DNA of 64,000 bases from positions 868,001 to 932,000 of the forward strand of contig JAOWLD010000001.1 in the NCBI GenBank assembly GCA_025751475.1. Direction: 5' to 3'. Below, one piece after another: positions 18,933 to 27,211 of the stretch. Made by a program: the position numbers and the translations under genes. The notes beneath the pieces were generated by a model, which was not told the DNA's origin, ran no database searches, and saw only the letters and a program-made list of their open reading frames with translations. Origin of the DNA: Rhodobacteraceae bacterium XHP0102 (GTDB lineage Bacteria; Pseudomonadota; Alphaproteobacteria; Rhodobacterales; Rhodobacteraceae). How positions within the stretch are numbered: the first letter of the stretch is position 1; each line of letters starts with the position of its first letter.

Positions 18933-20171
18933 TTATGCCGTGGCCTCATCCGAGGGGCGCAGCACCAACCAGATCAGCGCCGCACCCGCCAAGACCAAAA
19001 AGGGGATCATCGCGATATTGACCGCGTTCCACCCCGCTACCGTCCCCTCGCCAACAGACATCAAGACCCCTGAAAACAGCGAGGCAAAGGTGACGCCGCC
19101 AAAGACAAGGAAATCATTCAAACCTTGGACGCGGCCGCGTTCATGCGCAGGATGGGCTTGGGTCAACAGGGCGGTGGCCCCGATAAATCCGAAATTCCAC
19201 CCCACGCCGAGCAAAATCAGCGCGATGAAGAAATTCGTCAATTCCACCCCCATCAGGGCGACTACACCCGCAAGGGCCAATAAGAACAGACCAAGCGCCA
19301 CAACCCGCACCGCGCCAAAGCGCGCGATGATATGGCCCGTGATAAAGGAGGGCGCATACATGGCAATCACATGGGCCGAGACGATATCCGCCGCCGTGCC
19401 CGTGGTGAAGCCGCATCCCACCACCGCCAAGGGTGTGGAGGTCATGATAAGGTTCATCAGCGCATAGGAGACCATACCGCAAATCACCGCCACGGCGATT
19501 TTCGGATCACGCAGCAATTCCATGCGGCTGCGGGCCTGCGGGGCATCAGCGGATTGGGTTTTAGGCTGGGGCAGATCCAGAAGAAAAAACAGAAAAAGCC
19601 CAATCAAATTGATGATGACCACACTGAGGTAAGTGCCCAAGAACGGCACCACGGTGGCATCTGTGGTCAGTTTCACCATCTGCGGTCCAATGAGTGCCGA
19701 GAGCAACCCCCCCGCCATCACATAGGAAATCGCGCGCGGTCGAAAATCATCCGAGGCGCTGTCGGCGGCGGCAAAGCGGTAAAACCCATGCGCCGACATA
19801 TAAATGCCCGTCACATATGAGCCGAGCAGAAAAATCAGGAAGTGATTGGCATAAAGGCCGTAGCTTGCAATTGCGGCGCCCGCAGCCCCACCAAGCGCGC
19901 CGACAATAAACCCCGTTTTGCGACCATAGCGCTGCATCAGGGCCGACAGCCAAGGTGCAGTGGTCATGGAGCCAAAGACGATCAGGGAGATTGGAATCGT
20001 GGCCAAAGCAGGGCTTGGCGCAATCATCAATCCCGCAAGCCCGCCGATGACAAAAATCATGGGCATTTGCGCGCCCAGAAAGGCCTGCGCGAGGATCAGC
20101 ACGAACACATTGCGCTTGGCGGCGCGATCATCAATCAAAACATCGGTCATTTTCGGGTCATTCTTTGGCAC
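18933..20171 (-). CDS. Major facilitator superfamily transporter
   Basis: A 412-residue polytopic protein with about 12 hydrophobic helices in two halves and the MFS loop RYGRKTGF between helices 2 and 3. No substrate can be assigned; the fold is that of drug or metabolite exporters. The frame opens with GTG at 20171; an internal ATG at 20150 is an alternative and neither has a convincing ribosome-binding site. It is convergent with the squalene-synthase-fold gene, 2 bp apart, and divergent from the glycosylase gene. Confidence 0.8.
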   Translation of the reverse strand: MPKNDPKMTDVLIDDRAAKRNVFVLILAQAFLGAQMPMIFVIGGLAGLMIAPSPALATIPISLIVFGSMTTAPWLSALMQRYGRKTGFIVGALGGAAGAAIASYGLYANHFLIFLLGSYVTGIYMSAHGFYRFAAADSASDDFRPRAISYVMAGGLLSALIGPQMVKLTTDATVVPFLGTYLSVVIINLIGLFLFFLLDLPQPKTQSADAPQARSRMELLRDPKIAVAVICGMVSYALMNLIMTSTPLAVVGCGFTTGTAADIVSAHVIAMYAPSFITGHIIARFGAVRVVALGLFLLALAGVVALMGVELTNFFIALILLGVGWNFGFIGATALLTQAHPAHERGRVQGLNDFLVFGGVTFASLFSGVLMSVGEGTVAGWNAVNIAMIPFLVLAGAALIWLVLRPSDEATA

Positions 20172-20249
20172 AGGTCCCGCTCAGGGCTATGCCTTTTGGC
20201 GCGGCAGGTCTAGGGTGCAGTGCATGATTTGACTGCGACAGGTTGCGCA

Positions 20250-20876
20250 ATGGCTGATGCTTATCTTCTCAAAGATCCAGATACCCTTGCCATCGGCTTG
20301 GCCGATTTGTGCCAGATTGAGCCTGCCTTTGCGCGGGTTGATCCCGCGCGCATCACCCTGCGCAGTCGGGAGGCGGGGTTTGTGGCCTTGGCCAAGGCGA
20401 TCATCTCGCAGCAGGTATCCGTGGCCAGTGCCAATGCGATCACCGCGCGGTTGTCCGATGCTGGATTGTTGCGACCTGAGGCCGTGCTTGGCGTGCAGGA
20501 GGAGGATCTGCGCGCGCTTGGCCTGAGCCGCCAAAAAGCGGGGTATATGCGGGCTTTGGCCGAGGCGCAGATCGATTATGCGGCGTTGCATCATCAAAAC
20601 ACCGAAGCGGTGGTGGCGACCCTGACCGCTGTGAAGGGAATTGGCCGCTGGACCGCAGAAATATATGCCATGTTCGCGCTTGGCCATTCCGATGCCTTTG
20701 CGGCAGGGGATTTGGCCCTACAGGAGGCAGCGCGGCTTTTGTTTGATTTGTCAGACCGCCCAGATGAGCGGCGCTTGCGCGCGCTTGCTACCCCTTGGGC
20801 CCCGCATCGCGCCATTGCCGCGCGGGCCTTGTGGGGCTACTACCACATGGTCAAAGAACGCGAGGGGATCACATGA
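20250..20876 (+). CDS. DNA-3-methyladenine glycosylase II (AlkA-like)
   Basis: A HhH-GPD superfamily base-excision glycosylase of 208 residues from the ATG at 20250, or 218 from a GTG at 20220. The helix-hairpin-helix is in VKGIGRWTAEIY, and the catalytic Asp is in AAGDLALQEA. It should excise alkylated purines. Unlike E. coli AlkA it lacks the extra N-terminal domain, which is usual for the short bacterial form. The last 4 bp overlap the downstream esterase start, suggesting coupling. Confidence 0.85.
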   Translation: MADAYLLKDPDTLAIGLADLCQIEPAFARVDPARITLRSREAGFVALAKAIISQQVSVASANAITARLSDAGLLRPEAVLGVQEEDLRALGLSRQKAGYMRALAEAQIDYAALHHQNTEAVVATLTAVKGIGRWTAEIYAMFALGHSDAFAAGDLALQEAARLLFDLSDRPDERRLRALATPWAPHRAIAARALWGYYHMVKEREGIT

Positions 20877-21544
20877 CGCGCGCATTGGAGTATTCGGTCA
20901 AAGAGCCTCAGTCGGGCTATATCGCACGCGCGGTGATTTTCGTGCATGGGTATGGCGCGGATGGCGCGGATTTGCTGGGGCTGGCTGACCCGATGGCCCC
21001 GCATCTGCCAGATACGCTTTTCATCGCCCCCAATGCGCCAGAGGCCTGTTCGGTTAATCCGATGGGCTATCAATGGTTCCCGATCCCATGGATTGATGGC
21101 TCCTCCGAGGAGGATGCACGCGCAGGGCTTGCGCGCGCCTTTGATGATTTCAATGCGTTTTTGGAACAGGTGATGGCAGAGAACAACCTGACCGCCCGCG
21201 ATGTGGCGCTGGTCGGCTTCTCGCAAGGGACGATGTTGAGCCTGCATCTGGCTCCGCGGATGGAGGATGGATTGCGCGCCGTGGTCGGGTTCTCGGGGCG
21301 TTTGTTGGAGCCTGAACGCCTGAAGGAGGAGGCCGCGTGTCGTCCGCCCGTGTTGCTGATCCATGGCGATCAAGATGATGTGGTGCCACCGCAAGCCCTG
21401 CCCGAAGCGGCCGAGGCGCTGCAAGAGGCAGGGTGGCGCGAGGTCTATGCCCATATCATGCGCGGCACGGGGCATGGGATTGCGCCTGATGGTTTGCAGG
21501 TCTGTCTGGCCTTTTTGCGCGACAAATTTGGGCTGGAGGACTAG
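20873..21544 (+). CDS. Alpha/beta-hydrolase, phospholipase/carboxylesterase family
   Basis: A 223-residue hydrolase of the YpfH/carboxylesterase type. The triad is visible: Ser in GFSQG (about residue 117), Asp in HGDQDDVV and His in GTGHGI. The oxyanion region is FVHGYGADG. It is cytoplasmic with no signal peptide. Natural substrate unknown; relatives hydrolyse short acyl esters or lysophospholipids. The ATG at 20873 has GAGGGG upstream and overlaps the glycosylase stop; the frame upstream of it is not used. Confidence 0.85.
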   Translation: MTRALEYSVKEPQSGYIARAVIFVHGYGADGADLLGLADPMAPHLPDTLFIAPNAPEACSVNPMGYQWFPIPWIDGSSEEDARAGLARAFDDFNAFLEQVMAENNLTARDVALVGFSQGTMLSLHLAPRMEDGLRAVVGFSGRLLEPERLKEEAACRPPVLLIHGDQDDVVPPQALPEAAEALQEAGWREVYAHIMRGTGHGIAPDGLQVCLAFLRDKFGLED

Positions 21545-21742
21545 CCCGCCACGGCCCGCTAAAGCCCGCCTGTGCGCCGATGTCATAAAAGTGACGCAGC
21601 GCCCCGTTATTTCTGACGTATCACCACTGAATGAAGGGGGTTGCCAGATTGCAGCGTCCATATATAGTGGGATCAATGCTGGAGCGGGGCTCCCGCTCTG
21701 GTGCTTGAGGCGCAGGCAAACGGAGCGGAGACGGAGTCACTT

Positions 21743-22327
21743 ATGGATGGCGATTTCAGGACCGAATTCACGCGTGAACCAGCATCGCTGAAGCAACATC
21801 CTGCTTTGGTGCTGAATGCGGATTATCGGCCCCTTTCTTATTACCCTTTGTCGCTTTGGCCATGGCAGGAAGCGGTGAAGGCGGTTTGGCTCGATCGGGT
21901 TGATATCGTGGCTGAATATGACACCTTCGTGCATTCGCCAACGACCAAGATTAAAATCCCGTCTGTGGTGGTCCTCAAGGATTATGTGAAACCTCAAAAG
22001 CGCGTGGCCTTCACGCGCTTTAATCTTTTCTTGCGGGACCAATTTTCATGCCAATATTGCGGCTCGCGGGGGGATTTGACCTTTGATCACGTGGTGCCGC
22101 GCGCACGTGGCGGCGTGACCTCATGGGAGAATGTGGTCGCGGCTTGCGGGCGATGCAACCTGCGCAAAGGGGCCAAAAGCCTGCGTCAGGCGGGCATGAG
22201 CCTGCGCCAAGCCCCGCGCCAACCAGGCGCCGAGGAATTGCGCAATCTGGGCCGCAAATTCCCGCCCAATTACCTGCACGACAGTTGGCTTGATTTTCTA
22301 TATTGGGATGCCGAATTGGAGGCATGA
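21743..22327 (+). CDS. HNH endonuclease-domain protein
   Basis: A 194-residue protein with a C-terminal HNH nuclease module: CQYCGSRG zinc knuckle, the catalytic TFDHVVPRARGG, then ACGRCNLRKG. The N-terminal part has a conserved aromatic-rich stretch (ADYRPLSYYPLSLWPW). This type is widespread as a single chromosomal gene in alphaproteobacteria and is not tied to phage or restriction here. The ATG at 21743 has GGAG six bases upstream; a GTG at 21701 would add 14 residues. The role is unknown; DNA processing is inferred from the domain. Confidence 0.8.
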   Translation: MDGDFRTEFTREPASLKQHPALVLNADYRPLSYYPLSLWPWQEAVKAVWLDRVDIVAEYDTFVHSPTTKIKIPSVVVLKDYVKPQKRVAFTRFNLFLRDQFSCQYCGSRGDLTFDHVVPRARGGVTSWENVVAACGRCNLRKGAKSLRQAGMSLRQAPRQPGAEELRNLGRKFPPNYLHDSWLDFLYWDAELEA

Positions 22328-22336
22328 TCAGCGCAG

Positions 22337-23176
22337 ATGGGGGAAGATCTTTTTTATCTTGCGTCCAAGCTGATGCGCTTTGCGCTTTATGTCGAGTTAT
22401 GGCCTCACATTTTGGGTGCGCTTGGCATTTTGGCGTTGCTGTTTCGGTGGCGGCGCGTGGCTGTGTGGTTTTGGGTCTTGTCCATCGGTTTTGTGGGCTT
22501 TGTCATGGCCGCCCCCGTGGATCGATGGGTTGCAGCCCCGCTTGAGGCACGGTTTGCCCCCATGCCAGATCTGACTGAGGCGCGTGGTATATTATTAATG
22601 ACTGGCGCGGAAAATACGGACCTGACCTTGCGCCATGGTCTGGTCAATACGGGCGAGGGGGCGGATCGAATTTTGGCCACCATCGCGCTGGCAGAGACCC
22701 TGCCAAATCTCCCTGTGATCATCGCGGGCGGGCAGGGGCGATTGGGTTTGCAAGGGTTGAGCCTCAGCGAGGCCGAGGTCAGCGCGCGCGCCTTGCAAGA
22801 GGCGGGGGTCACGCCTGCGCGGCTGCATCTCGAGGCGCAAAGCCGCAATTCAGCGGAATCGGCGCAAAACGCCGCCGCGCTTGCCCGTGACCTCACCCCT
22901 GATCTGGCCAATCAGAATTGGGTGATCGTGACATCCGCCCTGCATATGCCGCGCGCCATTGGGGCCTTTTGTGCGGCGGGCTGGCGGAATTTGATTCCCT
23001 ATCCCGTGGATCACAGCCCGATTTCGATGTCTTGGTTTTCGGGTGAATATCGCGACAAGCTGGCCGTCATGCGCCGTGCCTTGCATGAGCGGGTTGGCGC
23101 GTTTGTTTATCAGCTTACAGGGCGTGGTGTCGCGGCAGATGAAACTTTCGCACTTGGCTGTATTTTGAACCGTTGA
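22337..23176 (+). CDS. YdcF/SanA-like DUF218 membrane protein
   Basis: A 279-residue protein with two N-terminal membrane helices (about residues 22-38 and 43-62) followed by a DUF218 domain (GILLMTGAEN, PVIIAGGQG, NSAESAQNA and VTSALHMPRA blocks). Family members ElyC and SanA act in envelope polysaccharide or peptidoglycan-precursor homeostasis; that role is inferred. It starts 9 bp after the HNH gene and is followed by tRNA-Leu. Confidence 0.8.
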   Translation: MGEDLFYLASKLMRFALYVELWPHILGALGILALLFRWRRVAVWFWVLSIGFVGFVMAAPVDRWVAAPLEARFAPMPDLTEARGILLMTGAENTDLTLRHGLVNTGEGADRILATIALAETLPNLPVIIAGGQGRLGLQGLSLSEAEVSARALQEAGVTPARLHLEAQSRNSAESAQNAAALARDLTPDLANQNWVIVTSALHMPRAIGAFCAAGWRNLIPYPVDHSPISMSWFSGEYRDKLAVMRRALHERVGAFVYQLTGRGVAADETFALGCILNR

Positions 23177-23213
23177 CGCGCGCATCCGCGCGGTATAGGA
23201 CGCATCCCACAGT

Positions 23214-23298
23214 GCCCGAGTGGCGGAATTGGTAGACGCAGTGGATTCAAAATCCACCGCCTAACGGCTTGCCGGTTCGAGTCCGGCCTCGGGTACCA
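23214..23298 (+). tRNA. tRNA-Leu (CAA)
   Basis: An 85-nt tRNA with a seven-bp acceptor stem (GCCCGAG with CTCGGGT, last pair G-U), a long variable arm typical of leucine tRNAs, GGTTCGAGTCC T-arm and encoded CCA. The anticodon loop TTCAAAA, closed by GTGGA/TCCAC, gives CAA, which reads UUG. A possible promoter upstream is TTGACG at 23174-23179 with TAGGAC at 23196-23201. Confidence 0.96.
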
Positions 23299-23469
23299 AG
23301 CACTGTTTTTCTGGCTAGACTGCGCCAAGCGTTTACTGCGCGTTATGTCGGACGGCAGGCCCCTTCATCGATAGTATATGCCCTGCAACACGCCCGCGCT
23401 GCGGCCAGCTGCCGTGTCAATGATAGCGATGGCGTGACGCTCGACCGACATCACCAAGGCGTGGTATCG

Positions 23470-23907
23470 TCATTGCAGAAACCGTGGGTTTTGCGCGGCG
23501 GTCTCGGGCCATTGGCGGTTGCTTTGCAGCAGCGCCATGCCCACGCAGAGCGCGCAGGCGGCAAGGATAGGGGCCACGCTCGGCTTGACCAAAAGCGTTG
23601 CGATCAACAGCGCGTCCTCGTTTTCGCCCTTTGTTGCAAAAGCCACCAGATTGGCAAAACACGCCTCGTCCATGCCCACCAAGGGACAATCTTGTGCATG
23701 GCTGCACAGCGGGCGGCGGCCATGGGTCTGCCACAGATATAGGATTTCGATCAGATTGCGATCCGCCGTGTTTTGCGCTGCCGCGTCCACGTCTGGCATC
23801 TCCTTGGCAGCAAGCCGCAAGGCCTGCACCGCGGCGATTTCCAGCGGGTCCAATTCCGCGAGGGTGTAGACGGGCATCCCGCCATTGATGCTGCGTTGGT
23901 AGCTCAT
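23470..23907 (-). CDS. Hypothetical protein with C-terminal membrane segment
   Basis: A 145-residue protein I do not recognise. The ATG at 23907 has AAAGGTG upstream; the open frame continues to 24234, but the upstream part crosses the structured non-coding region and is not used. The middle has a cysteine cluster (CSHAQDCPLVGMDEAC, about residues 72-87) that could bind metal, and residues of about 106-128 form a hydrophobic helix (ALLIATLLVKPSVAP, ILAACALCVGMALL). The N terminus is leucine/alanine rich without a signal peptide. No operon partner is evident. Confidence 0.6.
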   Translation of the reverse strand: MSYQRSINGGMPVYTLAELDPLEIAAVQALRLAAKEMPDVDAAAQNTADRNLIEILYLWQTHGRRPLCSHAQDCPLVGMDEACFANLVAFATKGENEDALLIATLLVKPSVAPILAACALCVGMALLQSNRQWPETAAQNPRFLQ

Positions 23908-24146
23908 CTGCGCGCACCTTTTTGCGGGGGGTTTGATGCTGTTTGGTTGCTTACCACGGCCTGATAACCCCCGATCCTTAATCTCATGCGCGTCACCCTG
24001 CAGGGAGGCGCAGAGGTGACGCGCTTTATTTCTGACAGATTCTATCGGATTTGTAAATCTGATAAATTTACTCGGAAATAGGCGATTGAGAATGCAATAG
24101 CCCCGCGCCACAGCGCCCAAATACCAAGGTAGAATTGAGCAAGAGT

Positions 24147-24266
24147 GAGAAACATTCTGTTTCTCTCCAGTCACGATGGGTGTGTGTGTGACTGAATTTT
24201 GCGGTGTTGTGTTGGGGAAAGGGGCTGCTCCCATGTGGACCTAGGGGAAGACCACATGAGAGCAGC
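24147..24266. other. Cluster of three strong hairpins, candidate structured RNA or small element remnant
   Basis: Hairpin 1 pairs 24147-24153 with 24159-24165 (7 bp, 5-nt loop). Hairpin 2 pairs 24168-24174 with 24188-24194 (7 bp). Hairpin 3 pairs 24224-24238 with 24252-24266, 14 of 15 positions, around a 13-nt loop. A fourth weaker one follows at 24308-24337. The three are consecutive and flanked by the AAATACCAAGG direct repeat. I do not recognise a known RNA family. Confidence 0.5.
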
Positions 24267-24504
24267 GGGGTATTAGGGGTGCCTTGTTTCTATGAAAAAA
24301 TACCAAGGGCCGCCATCTGTCGAAAGTATAGGTGGCCTTATCCTTTGACGGAATTGCACTCTTTTAGCGCGCCATATGTGCGTGACCCAAGATTGCCGTT
24401 CCCTTGCCATAGATGCGGCGCCGATCGGTAAAAAATGTGTTAATATTTTGCCTGTTATCTATATAGTAAATCGTGGCTTAGGGAATCGGGGGCTTTGTTT
24501 CTCC

Positions 24505-24534
24505 ATCGCCACGAAAGCGCCACAAGAGCGCCAC
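24505..24534 (+). promoter_or_regulatory. Three 8-bp direct repeats at 11-bp spacing upstream of the Hint gene
   Basis: ATCGCCAC (24505), AGCGCCAC (24516) and AGCGCCAC (24527) occur exactly 11 bp apart, that is, on one face of the helix, about 115 bp before the Hint start codon. Direct repeats with this period are typical of OmpR/PhoB-family response regulators. The identity of any regulator is unknown. Confidence 0.5.
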
Positions 24535-24589
24535 TGAAAAAAACGCCTTGAGGCACATACAGTCAGGTGATCGCCCATGTTGGGCCATG

Positions 24590-24609
24590 GGCTTTGCTTG
24601 GGCAAAGCC
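24590..24609 (+). other. Perfect 8-bp hairpin in the Hint gene leader
   Basis: GGCTTTGC and GCAAAGCC pair around a TTGG loop, 39 bases before the chosen start codon. There is no T-run. It probably forms in the 5' untranslated RNA; any regulatory effect is inference. Confidence 0.55.
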
Positions 24610-24648
24610 TTGGATCGTGTCAGTAACGAATGTTTGGAGTGAATGATA

Positions 24649-25305
24649 ATGACCAACTGCCCCCTTGTGACTGTGCCAACGCAGCCTGCGATCAGCCATG
24701 TAACGCCTTGCTTTACACCTGGAACCCGCATTTCCACCTTGTCAGGTGAGCGCCCCGTGGAGCAATTGTCGATTGGCGATAAAATCGTGACCCGCGACAA
24801 TGGGGTTCAAGAAATCGCTTGGATCGGCACCCGCCTTTTGGGCCGTGCGGATATGCAGCGCGCGGCGTCTTTGCGCCCGATTTTGGTGCGCGCGGGCAGT
24901 TTGGGACATGGCTTGCCCGCCCGTGATGTGATGCTCTCACCCTGTCATCGCATTTTGATTATGCCAGATCATCCTGCGGCCCGCGCGGGCGAAAGCCTGA
25001 TCGCGGCGCAGGATTTGATTGACCACCGTGAAATCATGCCGCTGGATACCCTGCGCGTCACATATATCCACATCATGTTCGAGCACCATCAGGTCGTGAT
25101 GGCAGACGGGATGTGGACCGAAAGCTTCCACGCCGAGGCAAAAACCTTGCGCGCCATGGATGCGGCGCAACGCCGCGAGCTTCTGGCGCTGTTTCCTGAA
25201 TTGGAAACGGGGGCAGGGCAAAAGCATCACGCCACGGCCGCGCGGCCCATTGTAGATGATTTTGCCAATGTAAACGGCGATCGGATGATCCGCCAGATTA
25301 TGTGA
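24649..25305 (+). CDS. Stand-alone Hint (Hedgehog/intein) domain protein
   Basis: A 218-residue protein that is almost entirely a Hint_2-type domain: the block A cysteine in PCFTPGTRIST (Cys21), LSIGDKIVTRDNG, SPCHRILI and a later GMWTESFHAEAK block. Such proteins are common in Rhodobacterales, often as C-terminal domains of exported or repeat proteins, but here there is only a 20-residue N-terminal extension and a C-terminal tail of about 50. Whether it self-processes is unknown. Of two close ATGs (24643, 24649) the second has proper spacing from GGAG. The 3' end overlaps the convergent MobA-like gene by 8 bp. Confidence 0.8.
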   Translation: MTNCPLVTVPTQPAISHVTPCFTPGTRISTLSGERPVEQLSIGDKIVTRDNGVQEIAWIGTRLLGRADMQRAASLRPILVRAGSLGHGLPARDVMLSPCHRILIMPDHPAARAGESLIAAQDLIDHREIMPLDTLRVTYIHIMFEHHQVVMADGMWTESFHAEAKTLRAMDAAQRRELLALFPELETGAGQKHHATAARPIVDDFANVNGDRMIRQIM

Positions 25306-25912
25306 TTCCCCGCGCAGCGCGCCATGTGCGCCAATCTTCGGGAGTGTCGAGATCGGTTGTGGCGCGTTGATCGGGCAGGGGAATATGCACCACCCGATGG
25401 GCATGGGCCTGCACAACGGCGCGCGCGCCTGCGTCCCCCGTGATCTGTGCCATCTGTGGCAAAAGATCAGACGGGAAGATGATTGGGTGGCCTGGGTTTC
25501 CTTGGGCATCCGCCGCGCGCAAAATGGCGTCTGGGTGCATTTGCGCAAGGCTTATCATCAGATAGAGATCATGTGCGCTGAGGTCTGGCAGATCCGCCAA
25601 AAGAACCATCACCGCGCAATCCAAGCCCACAATCCCCGCTTTCAGGCTGTCGCTCATATCGCCGCCTGCGGGGATGGTGACAATATCAATCCCTGCAATC
25701 CCATCAAGCGTCGCGCGCCGCGCCTCTTGCCCTTCGGCCAGAACCACGCGGGTTTGCGATGCACCTGCTTTGGCGGCGCGCGTGGCCATGAGGCGGATCA
25801 GGGGGTGGCCATCGACCTCCTCCATCAGCTTATCTGCCCCCCGCATTCGGGTTGCGCGCCCTGCCGCCAAAAGCACAATAGCAGGGGCGATATGGGGTGC
25901 AGCCTTAGCCAA
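25298..25912 (-). CDS. MobA/MocA-like nucleotidyltransferase
   Basis: A 204-residue NTP-transferase-fold protein. The nucleotide-binding loop LLAAGRATRMRGADKL opens the sequence and LLADLPDLSAHDL supplies the metal-binding Asp, as in molybdenum cofactor cytidylyl/guanylyltransferases. HPIIFPSDLLPQM and TTDLDTPEDW are family blocks as well. Activity with molybdopterin is a likely but unproven assignment; no moco genes are adjacent. The start overlaps the end of the CNNM-type gene by 8 bp on the same strand, consistent with cotranscription. Confidence 0.8.
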   Translation of the reverse strand: MAKAAPHIAPAIVLLAAGRATRMRGADKLMEEVDGHPLIRLMATRAAKAGASQTRVVLAEGQEARRATLDGIAGIDIVTIPAGGDMSDSLKAGIVGLDCAVMVLLADLPDLSAHDLYLMISLAQMHPDAILRAADAQGNPGHPIIFPSDLLPQMAQITGDAGARAVVQAHAHRVVHIPLPDQRATTDLDTPEDWRTWRAARGIT

Positions 25913-27206
25913 GCTTGCGGATCTTGATTTGGGTCAGGCGGTTGTTTTCGCGCGCCACCACCTCGAACCGAAACCCGTGAAAGGAAAAGGCCTGACCGAT
26001 AACGGGGATGGTTTGCGCCTCATGGATCACCAGACCCGCCACGGTGTTGGCTTCTTCATCGGGCAGGTTCCAATCCGTGGCGCGGTTGAAATCGCGAATG
26101 GTCATAGCGCCATCAATCATGAAATGCCCGTCTGGCCCAGGCTTTAACTGCGGGGCTTCGTCCACATCGAACTCGTCAGTGATCTCCCCCACGATTTCCT
26201 CGAGAATATCCTCAAGCGTTATCAATCCACGCAAGGCGCCATATTCATCCACCACCAAGGCAAAATGCGTCTTACGGCGCAAAAATTGCCGCATTTGTTC
26301 GTCCAGTGTGGTGGTTTCAGGCACGAAATACGGTTTCATCGCAACATCGGTGATGCGGAAATTGTCGATCCCCTTGGCGTCTTCGCCGCGCGTCAACCCG
26401 TCCATTGCGCGCAACAGATCCTTGGCATGGATCACGCCGATGATATTTTCCGTTTCGCCGCGATACACGGGCAGGCGCGTATGGGGGGATTTGAGCGCTT
26501 GGCTGAGGATTTCCTCAGGGGGCAGATCGGCGTCAATCATTTCGATCTTTGAGCGGTGCAGCATGATCTCCTCGACCATGCGTTCATGAAGGTCCAAGGC
26601 GCCAAGCAGGCGGTCGCGGTGTTCTTTCTCAACGGCCCCTTCGGAATGGCCAAGGGTGATCGCCCCTGCAATTTCTTCACGCGCAGAAAGAATTTTACTG
26701 TCGGGGTCGGTTTGCACACCGAAGAGACGCAAAACCCCCCGAACCAAAATGCGCACGGCCCCGACCACGGGGGCAAAGAGAAAGATCACCACCGCAATCA
26801 CGGGAGAGACGCGTGCAGCGGCACTTTCGGCGTTGGTGATGGCATAGGTTTTTGGCAGAACCTCGGCAAAGATTAGAACCAAGAAGGTCATCACCAAAGT
26901 TGCCAAAGCCACGCCAGATTCGCCAAAAAGCCGCGTGAACAGCGCCGTTGCCAAAGAGGCGGCTAGGATATTGACAAGATTATTGCCCAAAAGCACGGAG
27001 CCGATCAGCCGTTCGCTGTCTTCGGTCAATGCCAAGGCCTTTTCCGCCCGCTTGGAGCCGCGATCCGCCTGCGCGCGCAATTTGCCGCGCGATGCCGCCG
27101 TGAGTGCGGTTTCGGACCCTGAGAAAAAAGCAGACAGCACCAATAGCCCCAAGATGGAGCCTGCGCTGATCCAAAAGGCCGTGTCCAAAGTGATCGTGTC
27201 GGTCAT
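25905..27206 (-). CDS. CNNM/CorB-type membrane protein (DUF21, CBS pair, CorC_HlyC domain)
   Basis: A 433-residue protein. The N-terminal DUF21 domain has about four membrane helices (to about residue 165) and the family motif AFFSGSETALTAASRGKL. Two CBS domains follow (about 205-330), then a CorC/HlyC transporter-associated domain ending at the C terminus. Relatives are magnesium/cobalt efflux-linked proteins and were formerly annotated as hemolysins; a role in divalent cation homeostasis is inferred. It is 5 bp downstream of xerD and continues into the MobA-like gene. Confidence 0.88.
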   Translation of the reverse strand: MTDTITLDTAFWISAGSILGLLVLSAFFSGSETALTAASRGKLRAQADRGSKRAEKALALTEDSERLIGSVLLGNNLVNILAASLATALFTRLFGESGVALATLVMTFLVLIFAEVLPKTYAITNAESAAARVSPVIAVVIFLFAPVVGAVRILVRGVLRLFGVQTDPDSKILSAREEIAGAITLGHSEGAVEKEHRDRLLGALDLHERMVEEIMLHRSKIEMIDADLPPEEILSQALKSPHTRLPVYRGETENIIGVIHAKDLLRAMDGLTRGEDAKGIDNFRITDVAMKPYFVPETTTLDEQMRQFLRRKTHFALVVDEYGALRGLITLEDILEEIVGEITDEFDVDEAPQLKPGPDGHFMIDGAMTIRDFNRATDWNLPDEEANTVAGLVIHEAQTIPVIGQAFSFHGFRFEVVARENNRLTQIKIRKLG

Positions 27207-27211
27207 GGTGT

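Larger units (their letters stand above)
23908..24648. other. 741-bp non-coding region rich in inverted repeats
   Basis: This gap between the hypothetical protein and the Hint gene is visibly AT-richer than its surroundings and has no convincing gene. It contains an 18-bp imperfect palindrome (24045-24062), an 11-bp direct repeat AAATACCAAGG at 24119-24129 and 24298-24308, four hairpins between 24147 and 24337, a three-copy direct-repeat array at 24505-24534, and a perfect 8-bp hairpin at 24590-24609. Each main element is described separately. Confidence 0.7.

Noticed and set aside
21743-22327. HNH protein as part of a defence or phage system
   Set aside because: It is a lone gene among housekeeping genes, without methylase, specificity subunit or toxin partner; this type is common in alphaproteobacterial chromosomes.
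24204-24431. 75-codon frame inside the structured non-coding region
   Set aside because: It runs through the third hairpin, has no ribosome-binding sequence and codes for an unstructured, low-complexity product.
24459-24800. 113-codon minus-strand frame upstream of and overlapping the Hint gene
   Set aside because: It overlaps the direct-repeat array and the start of the Hint gene, and has no recognisable protein features.
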